Source: Bradyrhizobium sp. 1 (GTDB lineage: Bacteria > Pseudomonadota > Alphaproteobacteria > Rhizobiales > Xanthobacteraceae). Taken from it: 64,000 nt of DNA. Below, piece after piece: positions 25,666 through 33,510 of the stretch. The position numbers were made by a program, and so were the translations under genes. The stretch covers positions 399,788 to 463,787 of the forward strand of contig NZ_JADPJH010000010.1 in NCBI RefSeq assembly GCF_023073315.1, read 5' to 3'. Below the pieces are notes generated by a model. It ran no database searches and was not told the DNA's origin. It saw only the letters and a list, made by a program, of their open reading frames with translations. Numbering within the stretch: position 1 is the first letter of the stretch; each line of letters starts with the position of its first letter.

Positions 25666-26718
25666 TCAGGCCAGATCGAGGACGGTGTCGAGCCTGTATT
25701 CCCGCGCCAGCGTGCGCAGCTTCTCCCAGGTCGCATCCTCGATCTCGATGCCGTCGCGCAGGCGCTGCTGCTCGCGCACGCCCTCGATCTCGCCGGGATA
25801 GTAGACGCCCTTGCTGCCCTCGGACGGCGGCGTCGATTTGAGGTAATGCGCGAATTCGGTGACCTCGCGCTTGAACTCCTTCAACGGACGAAATGCCGCG
25901 ACGTTGAATACCGCCATGAAGCATCCGTCATTGTGTCGCCCCGTGGGCTCGACCCCGAAGCCGAGACCGGTCAGCAGGCCGCACAGCACCTCGACCATGG
26001 CCGCAAGGCCGCTGCCCTTGTAGCCCTCGGTGCCGCCGAGCGGCAGCAGCGCGCCGCCCTTGCGGTATTGCGTGGGATCGGTGGTGTGCCGTCCCTCGGC
26101 GTCGATGATCCATCCCGTCGGAATTTCCTCGCCGCGGGCAACCGCGAGCTGGATTTTTCCGGCCGCAACCGCCGAGGTCGCCATGTCCAGATAGAACGGC
26201 GCCTCGAGATCGGATGGCACGGCGATCGAGATCGGGTTGGTGCCGAGCCGCGCTTCCTTGCCGCCGAAAGGTGCCACATGCTTCGGCGAGCGCCCGGAAT
26301 CCGCCGTCGCGATCCCAATCATGCCTTCGCGCATCGCCATCAGCGGATAGGCGGCGAGGCGACCGACATGGCTTTGCCGGAACACGGTGCAGGCGGCGAC
26401 GTTGGCCGTCTTCGCCTTCTCGATCGTCAGCGCCATCGCCTTGGCGTTGACGTGGAAGCCGAACCCCCAATGGCCGTCGATGACGGTCGTGGTCGGCGAT
26501 TCCTGAACGATGGTCCATGTCGCGCCGGGAACGATGTGGCCGGCCTTGATGCGGTCGATATAGGTGGGGACCGCGATCACGCCGTGTGAATCATGGCCGG
26601 CGAGATTGGCGTTGACGCAGCCGACGGCAACCGCATCGGCCTCCTCGGGGGAAGCTCCCGCAGCCTGGAGCAGCGCGGCGCTGATGCGCGTGAGACGATC
26701 GGCCTTGACGATGGGCAT
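25666..26718 (-). CDS. Malate/L-lactate dehydrogenase (Ldh2) family oxidoreductase
   Basis: The 350-residue NAD(P)-dependent enzyme belongs to the non-Rossmann Ldh2/YlbC/ComC family. Family marks are NLAGHDSHGV (catalytic His near 43-46), VIDGHWGFGFHVNAKAM, RQSHVGRLAAYPLMA, GTNPISIAVPS and GTEGYKGSGLAAMVEVL. It oxidises a 2-hydroxy acid to the 2-keto acid or reduces an imine. It is the first gene of the operon dehydrogenase-monooxygenase-FAH, with 19 nt to the next gene, suggesting a short catabolic route through a hydroxy/keto acid. Confidence 0.88.
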   Translation of the reverse strand: MPIVKADRLTRISAALLQAAGASPEEADAVAVGCVNANLAGHDSHGVIAVPTYIDRIKAGHIVPGATWTIVQESPTTTVIDGHWGFGFHVNAKAMALTIEKAKTANVAACTVFRQSHVGRLAAYPLMAMREGMIGIATADSGRSPKHVAPFGGKEARLGTNPISIAVPSDLEAPFYLDMATSAVAAGKIQLAVARGEEIPTGWIIDAEGRHTTDPTQYRKGGALLPLGGTEGYKGSGLAAMVEVLCGLLTGLGFGVEPTGRHNDGCFMAVFNVAAFRPLKEFKREVTEFAHYLKSTPPSEGSKGVYYPGEIEGVREQQRLRDGIEIEDATWEKLRTLAREYRLDTVLDLA

Positions 26719-27024
26719 GGCGTTTCCCCGGTCATCGCCCTTGTCAGGATACCTGGCGGGCGGTTGTTAGGTGCCATCGTCTCAAAGCGCGGGAGCGATA
26801 TCAATCTCCCGTAAACCAATACAGGGCTGCAAATTCGTAAAGAGCGCGCGCCTTTGGTCGGAGATTCCTCCCGTGAGGCGGCATTCCCGACAGTTTGGCG
26901 CCAGTCGTTGGCTGCTCGTTCACTTTGATCGAGGGTTTGCGGCACGCAATAACGACCACTTAGGCGATGGCCGTTCATAAAGGCAGCCGGGAGAAATAGG
27001 CAGAAATGCCCGGGAGCTGAGATC
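26719..27024. other. Divergent intergenic region, no gene seen
   Basis: These 306 nt separate the Ldh2 operon and the GAF-GGDEF-EAL gene. No credible reading frame, strong promoter or long hairpin was recognised. CCGGGAG and CCCGGGAGCTGAG near the right end may include the ribosome site for the GTG start at 27025. Confidence 0.5.
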
Positions 27025-30000
27025 GTGCAGACGACCCTCGCGCGCACCTTTGCAGCGTTGAGCGCCATCAACGAAGCGATCCTCTACGCGAAATCGCCGG
27101 ACGAGCTGTACCAGAAGGTCTGCGACGCCGGGTTTGCGAGTGGGGATTTTATGGCCGTCGCCGTGTTCCTCGCGGAGCCGGACGGCCGTCGGCTGCACTT
27201 TGCCGCCGGTCGCGGGGAGGATGTTGCGCGCTTGCGCGCGATCGAGATCACGACGGAAGGCGGCACGGCCGAGGGATCAGGCGTCGGCGGCGAGGCATTT
27301 CGCAGTCACAAACTCTGCATCAGCAATGATTTCCTGAATGATCCGCGGTCGCTGGCCTGGCGCGAGGGTGCGGTGAAGGCGCATGTCGGCGCCGCTGCGG
27401 CGTTGCCACTTCTGTGCAATGGCAAGAGCGTCGGCGTGCTGTTCGTGACCCGCAGCGAGGCCGGCTCGCTCAGCGATCAGATGGTGTCGCTGTTCGAGCG
27501 CATGTCGGCGAACATTTCCTATGCGCTGGACAATTTTGCGCGCGAAACCGCCCGCCAGACCGGCGAGCGCGCGACGCGGCGCCTGAACCGCATGTTCGGC
27601 GCGCTTAGCGCGACCAACGAGGCCATCCTGCGCGCCAAGACCGAGCAGGAGCTCTATCAATTGGTGTGCGACGCCTCCGTGAACGGCGGCAAATCGCTTG
27701 CGACCTTTGTTCTGCTCAAGGAGCAGGACTCGCATTGGCTGAAGCCTGTCGCCGGCAGCGGTGAGAATTTGGAGATCGTGGCTCGGACCCGTTACTCCGT
27801 CGATGCCGAGAATCCCTACGGCCGGGGCATTTCCGGCGAGGTGTTTCGGACGCAGAAACCCTTTGTCGAACGCGATCTCGCGCGCCGCACCAGGGGAACG
27901 CCGTGGGAGCAGGCCAATACCAACACCGGCGTTGCCGCATGCGTTGCGGCGCCCCTGATCAGGCGCGGTGAAAGCGTCGGCGTCATCCTCGCCTTCCTCA
28001 GCCAGTCCTGGGCGAAGGACGAGGAGATCGTCGCGCTGATGCTGCGCATCGCCGAGAACGTCTGCTTCGCCATCGATAATTTCGATCGTGAAGCCGAAAA
28101 GGCCCGGATCGCCGAGGAGGAGGAGCGCCTGGCGCGCATGTATGCGGCGCTCAGCGCGACCAATGAGGCGATCTTGCGCGCGCATTCGAGGGCCGAGCTG
28201 TTCGACCTCGTTTGCGAGGCGACGGCGAAGGGCGCCAAGTTCACCTCGGCCAACATCGCGCTGGTCGATCACGACGCCGAACTGCTCCGGGTGGTCGCCT
28301 GCTACGGCCCGAACGCGGACACGGTCCGCACCTTCAAGTTTTCCACGTCGGACCAGGTCCCCGAGGGGCGGGGACTGACGGGCACGGCGTTCCGCACGCG
28401 CAAGCCCGCCGTCAGCAACGACGTGCTGGCGGACGATCGTATCAAGCCCTGGCAGGCCAGCGCCCGCCGCAACGGTATCGCATCGTCCGCTGCGCTGCCC
28501 CTGTTCAACGGTGATCGCGTCGAAGGGGTATTCCTGTTCAACTCGCCGGAGCGCGATACGTTCACACCGGAATTCGTCGAACTGCTGCAGCGGCTCCAGG
28601 CCAACGTGGCCTTCGCGCTCGAGAATTTCGACCGCGCCGACGAAAAAGCGCGGGCCGACAAGCAGCGGGACCGCCTGAGCGGAATGTTCGAGGCGCTGAG
28701 CGCCACCAACGAAGCCATCATGCGCGCCAAGACCCGCGAGGAGCTGTTCGAGGTCGCATGCCAAGCCGCCGTGCTCGGCGACGTGTTCGCCTCGGCAACC
28801 ATTGGCATCTTGGACGAAAGCCACGAATTCGTGCGCGTTGTCGCGGTGAAGGGCCGGCTCCAGGAGCGAATGGTCGGGCGTACCTGTGGTGTTTCTGCCG
28901 ACCATCCTGAGGGCCAGGGAATCATCGGGATATCGCTGCGGACCCGCCGGCCCAGCGTCATGAACGACTATCTGAACGACCCCAGATCGGCACACTGGCG
29001 AGCCAAGGCGACCGAGGATGGAACCCAGGCCGCTGCCAGCTTCCCGCTGCTGCGGGCAGGCCAGGAGCCGATTGGCATCTTGCTCTTCCTCGCACCGGAA
29101 GCGAATACGTTCACGCCCGATCTGGTCGAACTGCTCGGACGCCTGGCCGAAAACGTCTCTTTTGCGCTCGACAATTTCGATCGCGCCGAGGAAAAGGCCC
29201 GCACCGAGGCGCAGAAGGAACGCCTGACCCGCATGTTCGCGGCCTTGAGCGCCACCAACGAAGCGATCATGCGGGCTAAGTCGCGCGCCGAGCTGTTCGA
29301 CCTCGTCTGCCTTGCGGCGTCGAACGGCGCCAAGTTCACCTCGACCACGATTGCGCTGCTGAAGGCCGGCAGCGACCAGCTCGAAATCCTCGCCTCGGCC
29401 GGTCCATCCGCCGACACCACGCGCAATGTCCGCCTCTCCGTCGACCCCGAGCGTCCCGAGGGGCGCGGAATGAGCGGTACGGCATTCCGCACGCGCCAGC
29501 CCTGCATCAGCAACGACTATCTCAACGACGATCGCGTCCGCGCCTTCCACGCCGTCGTCCGCGGCGACGGCGCGCGGTCCGGTGCGGCATTTCCCCTCAT
29601 CGCGCACGATCAGGCCGTCGGCGTCATGATCTATATGTCGACCGAGCCGGGCACTTTCACGACCGAATTCGTGGAGCTGTTGCAGCGCCTCGCCGACAAC
29701 GTCTCCTTCGCGATGGAGAATTTCGACCGCGCCGACGAGAAGAACGAGGCCGACGAGCGGATCGAGTACCTGGCTTCGCATGACAGCCTGACAGACTTGC
29801 CGAACCGCGAGACGTTCAACGGACTGCTGCGCGAGGCGATCGACGAAGGACAGCGCCACGATCACCGTTTTGCGGTGCTGTTCATCGATCTCGACCGCTT
29901 CAAGGTCATCAACGATTCGCTCGGCCACGAGGCCGGCGATCTGCTCCTGCTCGAAGTGGCGACACGGCTGCGCGGCGCGCTGCGGGCAAGCGACGTTGTC

Positions 30001-31146
30001 GCGCGTCTCGGCGGCGACGAGTTCGTGGTGATCCTCGACCAGTGCGGCGAGATCGACGACGTCCAGCGCATCGCGACCGGGTTGCTCGCAGCGCTCGCCG
30101 AGCCCATGGAGCTCGCCGGCCACGAGTGCCACACCACGGCCTCGATCGGCATCGCGATGTATCCGACCAACGGCTCCGACGCACAGACGCTGACCAAGAA
30201 CGCCGACATGGCGATGTATCTCGCCAAGGAAGACGGCAAGAACGGCTATCGCTTCTTCTCCAAGGAAGTGAAGACGCAGTCGATCGAACGACTGTCGCTG
30301 GAGAGTGCGCTGCGCCGGGCGCTGGAGCGCGAGCAGTTCACGCTGAACTACCAGCCCAAGGTGGATATGGAGACCAGCCAGATCACGGGCGTGGAAGCGC
30401 TGCTGCGCTGGACGCACCCGGAGCTTGGCAGCATCTCGCCGGCGCAGTTCATTCCGCTTGCCGAGGAAACCGGGCTGATCGTGCCGATCGGCCGCTGGGT
30501 CGTGAAGGAGGCGTGCGCGCAGGCCATGGCCTGGCAGCGCCGCGGTCTCTTACCGGTGTCGATGGCGGTCAATTTGTCGCCGCGCCAGTTCGTCGACGAA
30601 CATCTGTTGCAGGACGTCGACGAAGCGCTTGCCGCATCCGGCATGTCGCCGGTATTGCTCCAGCTGGAGGTCACCGAAAGCATGATGATGCGCAATGTCG
30701 GACGCGCGCTGAAGGTGCTCGACGCCATCCAGAGCCGGGGCATCCGGCTCGCCATTGACGATTTCGGCACCGGCTATTCGTCGATGTCGCTGATGAAGCA
30801 TTTTCCGATCGACACGATCAAGATCGATCGCTCCTTCGTGCGCGACCTGCCGCAGGATGCGGAAGATCAGGCGATCGCGCAGGCGATCATCAGCATGGGC
30901 AAGGCGCTCGGCATGACCGTTGTCGCCGAAGGCGTCGAGAACGCCGAGCAGGAAGCGTTCCTGCGCACCCATGGCTGCGACGAGATGCAGGGCTTCCTGA
31001 TTTCGAAGCCGCTGCCGGCCAAGCAGATGGCCGATCTGTTGCGGCCGATGGTTCTGCCGGTTGCGCCACCGCTCCAGCCGGATCCGGAGCCGGATCGCGC
31101 GGTGGCCGAAGCCGTGGCGCTACGGCTGAAAAGCACTGTCGTCTGA
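27025..31146 (+). CDS. Five-GAF sensor with GGDEF and EAL domains (c-di-GMP turnover)
   Basis: This 1373-residue cytoplasmic protein starts at GTG 27025. Five GAF-like units of about 180 residues (near 1-175, 185-360, 370-540, 550-725, 735-905) each begin with a version of ALSATNEAI; four of the five also carry FRTR/FRTQ-x-P. The GGDEF domain follows with an intact GGDEF motif at 996-1000 and an RxxD inhibitory site (RASD) five residues before it. The EAL domain has E1124-A-L, VTES, IDDFGTGYSS, KIDRSF and AEGVEN, so phosphodiesterase residues are complete. It can in principle both make and break c-di-GMP. No membrane segment is seen. The ligand of the GAFs is unknown. Confidence 0.93.
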   Translation: MQTTLARTFAALSAINEAILYAKSPDELYQKVCDAGFASGDFMAVAVFLAEPDGRRLHFAAGRGEDVARLRAIEITTEGGTAEGSGVGGEAFRSHKLCISNDFLNDPRSLAWREGAVKAHVGAAAALPLLCNGKSVGVLFVTRSEAGSLSDQMVSLFERMSANISYALDNFARETARQTGERATRRLNRMFGALSATNEAILRAKTEQELYQLVCDASVNGGKSLATFVLLKEQDSHWLKPVAGSGENLEIVARTRYSVDAENPYGRGISGEVFRTQKPFVERDLARRTRGTPWEQANTNTGVAACVAAPLIRRGESVGVILAFLSQSWAKDEEIVALMLRIAENVCFAIDNFDREAEKARIAEEEERLARMYAALSATNEAILRAHSRAELFDLVCEATAKGAKFTSANIALVDHDAELLRVVACYGPNADTVRTFKFSTSDQVPEGRGLTGTAFRTRKPAVSNDVLADDRIKPWQASARRNGIASSAALPLFNGDRVEGVFLFNSPERDTFTPEFVELLQRLQANVAFALENFDRADEKARADKQRDRLSGMFEALSATNEAIMRAKTREELFEVACQAAVLGDVFASATIGILDESHEFVRVVAVKGRLQERMVGRTCGVSADHPEGQGIIGISLRTRRPSVMNDYLNDPRSAHWRAKATEDGTQAAASFPLLRAGQEPIGILLFLAPEANTFTPDLVELLGRLAENVSFALDNFDRAEEKARTEAQKERLTRMFAALSATNEAIMRAKSRAELFDLVCLAASNGAKFTSTTIALLKAGSDQLEILASAGPSADTTRNVRLSVDPERPEGRGMSGTAFRTRQPCISNDYLNDDRVRAFHAVVRGDGARSGAAFPLIAHDQAVGVMIYMSTEPGTFTTEFVELLQRLADNVSFAMENFDRADEKNEADERIEYLASHDSLTDLPNRETFNGLLREAIDEGQRHDHRFAVLFIDLDRFKVINDSLGHEAGDLLLLEVATRLRGALRASDVVARLGGDEFVVILDQCGEIDDVQRIATGLLAALAEPMELAGHECHTTASIGIAMYPTNGSDAQTLTKNADMAMYLAKEDGKNGYRFFSKEVKTQSIERLSLESALRRALEREQFTLNYQPKVDMETSQITGVEALLRWTHPELGSISPAQFIPLAEETGLIVPIGRWVVKEACAQAMAWQRRGLLPVSMAVNLSPRQFVDEHLLQDVDEALAASGMSPVLLQLEVTESMMMRNVGRALKVLDAIQSRGIRLAIDDFGTGYSSMSLMKHFPIDTIKIDRSFVRDLPQDAEDQAIAQAIISMGKALGMTVVAEGVENAEQEAFLRTHGCDEMQGFLISKPLPAKQMADLLRPMVLPVAPPLQPDPEPDRAVAEAVALRLKSTVV

Positions 31147-31461
31147 CGGCTGCGGGTGCAGTTCGCGGACCTCATGGTCTGCGCCTTCCGCCTTGCTCGG
31201 AAAGTCCTGCGGTCCAGTCAGCGAGGTCTGCTCGACGAACAGCGCCAAAATCGTGCGCGCCCCGTCGGCGAAGCTCGTGCCCTCGTTCAACCCGAGCTCG
31301 GCGCACCATGCGCAGCTCATCGGCTCCTGGTCGTCGACCACCGACATGGCGGGTCCCCACCACCAGGCAGGCGCAGGCGAGCGCTCGTCCGCAGGCACGA
31401 TATGCCAGCGAACGAACTCATCTATCACGCGCTCGAACTCCAGGCGTGCAGCCTGATGCAT
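31120..31461 (-). CDS. Small hypothetical protein
   Basis: The 113-residue frame encodes MHQAARLEFERVIDEFVRWH with a compact middle (PAPAWWWGPAMSVVDDQEPM, SCAWCAEL) and a Ser/Pro-rich end. GGGAG lies upstream of the ATG at 31461. It overlaps the tail of the GAF-GGDEF-EAL gene by 27 nt on the other strand. Tryptophan and cysteine content and a good ribosome site argue for a real gene, but no family is recognised. Confidence 0.5.
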   Translation of the reverse strand: MHQAARLEFERVIDEFVRWHIVPADERSPAPAWWWGPAMSVVDDQEPMSCAWCAELGLNEGTSFADGARTILALFVEQTSLTGPQDFPSKAEGADHEVRELHPQPSDDSAFQP

Positions 31462-31691
31462 ACTGTCGATACTCCCGGAATCCGCGTCTGATGGCAGGTC
31501 GTCACGCGGATTCGATCGTGGCCTTGACGCTCGGAAAAAATCGGCTCGCGCAAATCAGCCGAGCCGCACATGCCGACATCATCGTCGGCAGTGCCCAAAA
31601 TGCGGCCGTCGGCGATACGCCAATGGCGGCAGTGAAGACCCATTCTAGCCGCTTGGAGGTACGGCAGGCAAGGTGCGGGCGTTACGGTTGC

Positions 31692-32684
31692 TTAACGGGC
31701 CTTGCGCGGATGCGCCGTCTGGTGCCAGGCCCAGGCGGTGCGGATCACCGAGGCGAGGTCGGAGTGACGCGGCACGAAGTTCAGGACTTTTCGCGCGGCG
31801 GAGGCGTCGGCGACCAGATAAGTGGGATCACCGGCGCGGCGCGGCTTCATGGTATGCGGCACCTCGCGCCCGGTCTCCTGCCTGATGGCGTTGAGGATCT
31901 CGCGCACCGAGAAGCCGGAGCCGGTGCCGAGATTGAAACTACCGCCGGCATGTCCGGTTTCCAGGAGCCTCACAGCCGCGACATGCGCCGCGGCGAGATC
32001 TGTGACATGGATGTAGTCGCGGATCGCGGTGCCGTCGGGCGTGTCGTAATCGTCGCCGAACACGGCGAAGTCGACATGGCCTTGCAGCGCCATCATGGCG
32101 CGCGGAATGAGATGGGTCTCGTTGTCACGCAGCTCGCCGATGCCGCCTGAAGGATCAGCGCCGCTGGCGTTGAAATAGCGCAGGCAGAATGCGCCGAAGC
32201 CATAGGCTGCGCGATAATCGGCCAGCATGCGCTCGATCATCCATTTCGACGCGCCGTAGGGATTGATCGGCGCGCAGGGGAAGTCTTCCGGCAACTCCTT
32301 GGAATCGGCGTTGCCGTAGACGGCGCCGGTCGACGAGAACACGATGCGATGGCAGCCCGCGTTGCGCATCGCCTGGAGTAGCGATAGCGTGCCCTGGACG
32401 TTGTTGATGTAATATTTCTGCGGGTCGGTCATGGACTCGCCGACGAGGCTGGCCGCGGCGAAATGCATCACGGCCGTGATCTTGTGCTCGGCGAAGGCGC
32501 GCGCCAGCGCCGCACCGTCGAGCAGATCGCCCGTCACGAGCGGCCCGGCAACGAAGCTGCGATGACCCGTCGAGAGATTGTCATAAACGACGGGCTGATA
32601 GCCGGCGGCGGTCAGTGCGCGGCAGGCGTGCGAGCCAATATAGCCCGCGCCTCCAGTGACGAGGACAGTCGGTCGGTCGGTCAT
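31692..32684 (-). CDS. galE: UDP-glucose 4-epimerase
   Basis: This 330-residue extended SDR has the NAD motif GGAGYIGSH at 11-19, the catalytic Ser/Thr region SSTGAVYG and the Tyr-Lys pair in NPYGASKWMIE. RYFNASGADPSG is the GalE sugar-binding segment. It supplies UDP-galactose (or UDP-GalNAc) for surface polysaccharide. It is the last gene of the minus-strand group with the TagA-type transferase and Wzc-like protein, 19 nt from the former. Confidence 0.93.
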   Translation of the reverse strand: MTDRPTVLVTGGAGYIGSHACRALTAAGYQPVVYDNLSTGHRSFVAGPLVTGDLLDGAALARAFAEHKITAVMHFAAASLVGESMTDPQKYYINNVQGTLSLLQAMRNAGCHRIVFSSTGAVYGNADSKELPEDFPCAPINPYGASKWMIERMLADYRAAYGFGAFCLRYFNASGADPSGGIGELRDNETHLIPRAMMALQGHVDFAVFGDDYDTPDGTAIRDYIHVTDLAAAHVAAVRLLETGHAGGSFNLGTGSGFSVREILNAIRQETGREVPHTMKPRRAGDPTYLVADASAARKVLNFVPRHSDLASVIRTAWAWHQTAHPRKAR

Positions 32685-32703
32685 GTCGTCTTCTACTCTT
32701 CTC

Positions 32704-33510
32704 TCAGCGATTGGAAGGTCGTTTGCTTCTGAAGAGAAGATAGAGCGCGCGAGGGTTGGTGGTCAAATAGCGCCAGAACAGGCGGCGTGGTTCGAGCAAG
32801 GTGCGCCAGGCCCATTCCAGCCCGATCTTCTGCATCCATTGCGGCGCGCGGGATCGGCTGCCCGATAAAAAGTTGAACAACCCGCCGGACGTCTTGATAA
32901 CGCCAACATTGGTCATCAGCGGCGTGTATTCCTCGACAAATGCCTGCTCGTTGGGCACGCCGAGCGCGACCCAGAGATAATCGGGCGCGAGCGCGTTGAT
33001 CTCCTCGACCTTCGCGCGCAGGGCGTCGCCGCGCAGATAGCCGTGGCTGTAGCCGACGATCTTGAGGTTTGGATACATCTTCTGGACGTTCTCGACCGCG
33101 GCGGCGTTCTCGGCCTCGCTGGCGCCGAACATGTAGAAGGTGCGGCCGACCGCTTCGGCCTTGCGCGCGACGACGTGGAACAGGTCCGTGGTCGCAACGC
33201 GCTCGGGCAGCGGAAACCAGGATTGCAGTTTTGAGGCCGCCACCAGCGGCTGGCCGTCGGCGTTGATCATGTCGGCGCCGCGGAACAGGCGTTCGGTCTC
33301 CGGCTCGGTCGAGCAACGCGCCAGCACCTCGCCATTGGCCGAGGTCAGATGCAGCGGACGGCCGATGCGATGACGCGGATCGGTGGCTTCGATCATGAAA
33401 TCGGCGGTGGCTTCGAGATCCAGCGCGGCCATGCGAAGGCCGCCGATGGTGATCCGCGGCACCTCTGCGGTTGCGGCCCGGCCGTCCAGATTGATGCGGC
33501 GCTCAAGCAT
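32704..33510 (-). CDS. WecG/TagA/CpsF-family glycosyltransferase
   Basis: This 268-residue GT26 protein starts at 33510 (MLERRINLDG), inside the last codons of the Wzc-like gene: ATGCTTGA overlaps start and stop by 8 nt, so translation is coupled. Family marks are LHLTSANGEVLARC, NADGQPLV, RTFYMFGASE, YLWVALGVPNEQAF and SRAPQWMQKIGLEWAWRTLLEPRR split around the acceptor-binding region. It adds a sugar, often ManNAcA-like or another hexose derivative, to a lipid-linked precursor at the inner membrane. Donor is unknown. Confidence 0.9.
   Translation of the reverse strand: MLERRINLDGRAATAEVPRITIGGLRMAALDLEATADFMIEATDPRHRIGRPLHLTSANGEVLARCSTEPETERLFRGADMINADGQPLVAASKLQSWFPLPERVATTDLFHVVARKAEAVGRTFYMFGASEAENAAAVENVQKMYPNLKIVGYSHGYLRGDALRAKVEEINALAPDYLWVALGVPNEQAFVEEYTPLMTNVGVIKTSGGLFNFLSGSRSRAPQWMQKIGLEWAWRTLLEPRRLFWRYLTTNPRALYLLFRSKRPSNR

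Noticed and set aside
27025..29760. Direct DNA repeats that might be a CRISPR or satellite array
   Set aside because: The period of about 540 nt and the reading frame show they are coding repeats for GAF domains.
27277..30417. Very long open frame antisense to the GAF-GGDEF-EAL gene
   Set aside because: High-GC codon bias opens the opposite strand; the translation is Arg/His/Glu-rich with no domain, while the plus strand has five GAFs, GGDEF and EAL.
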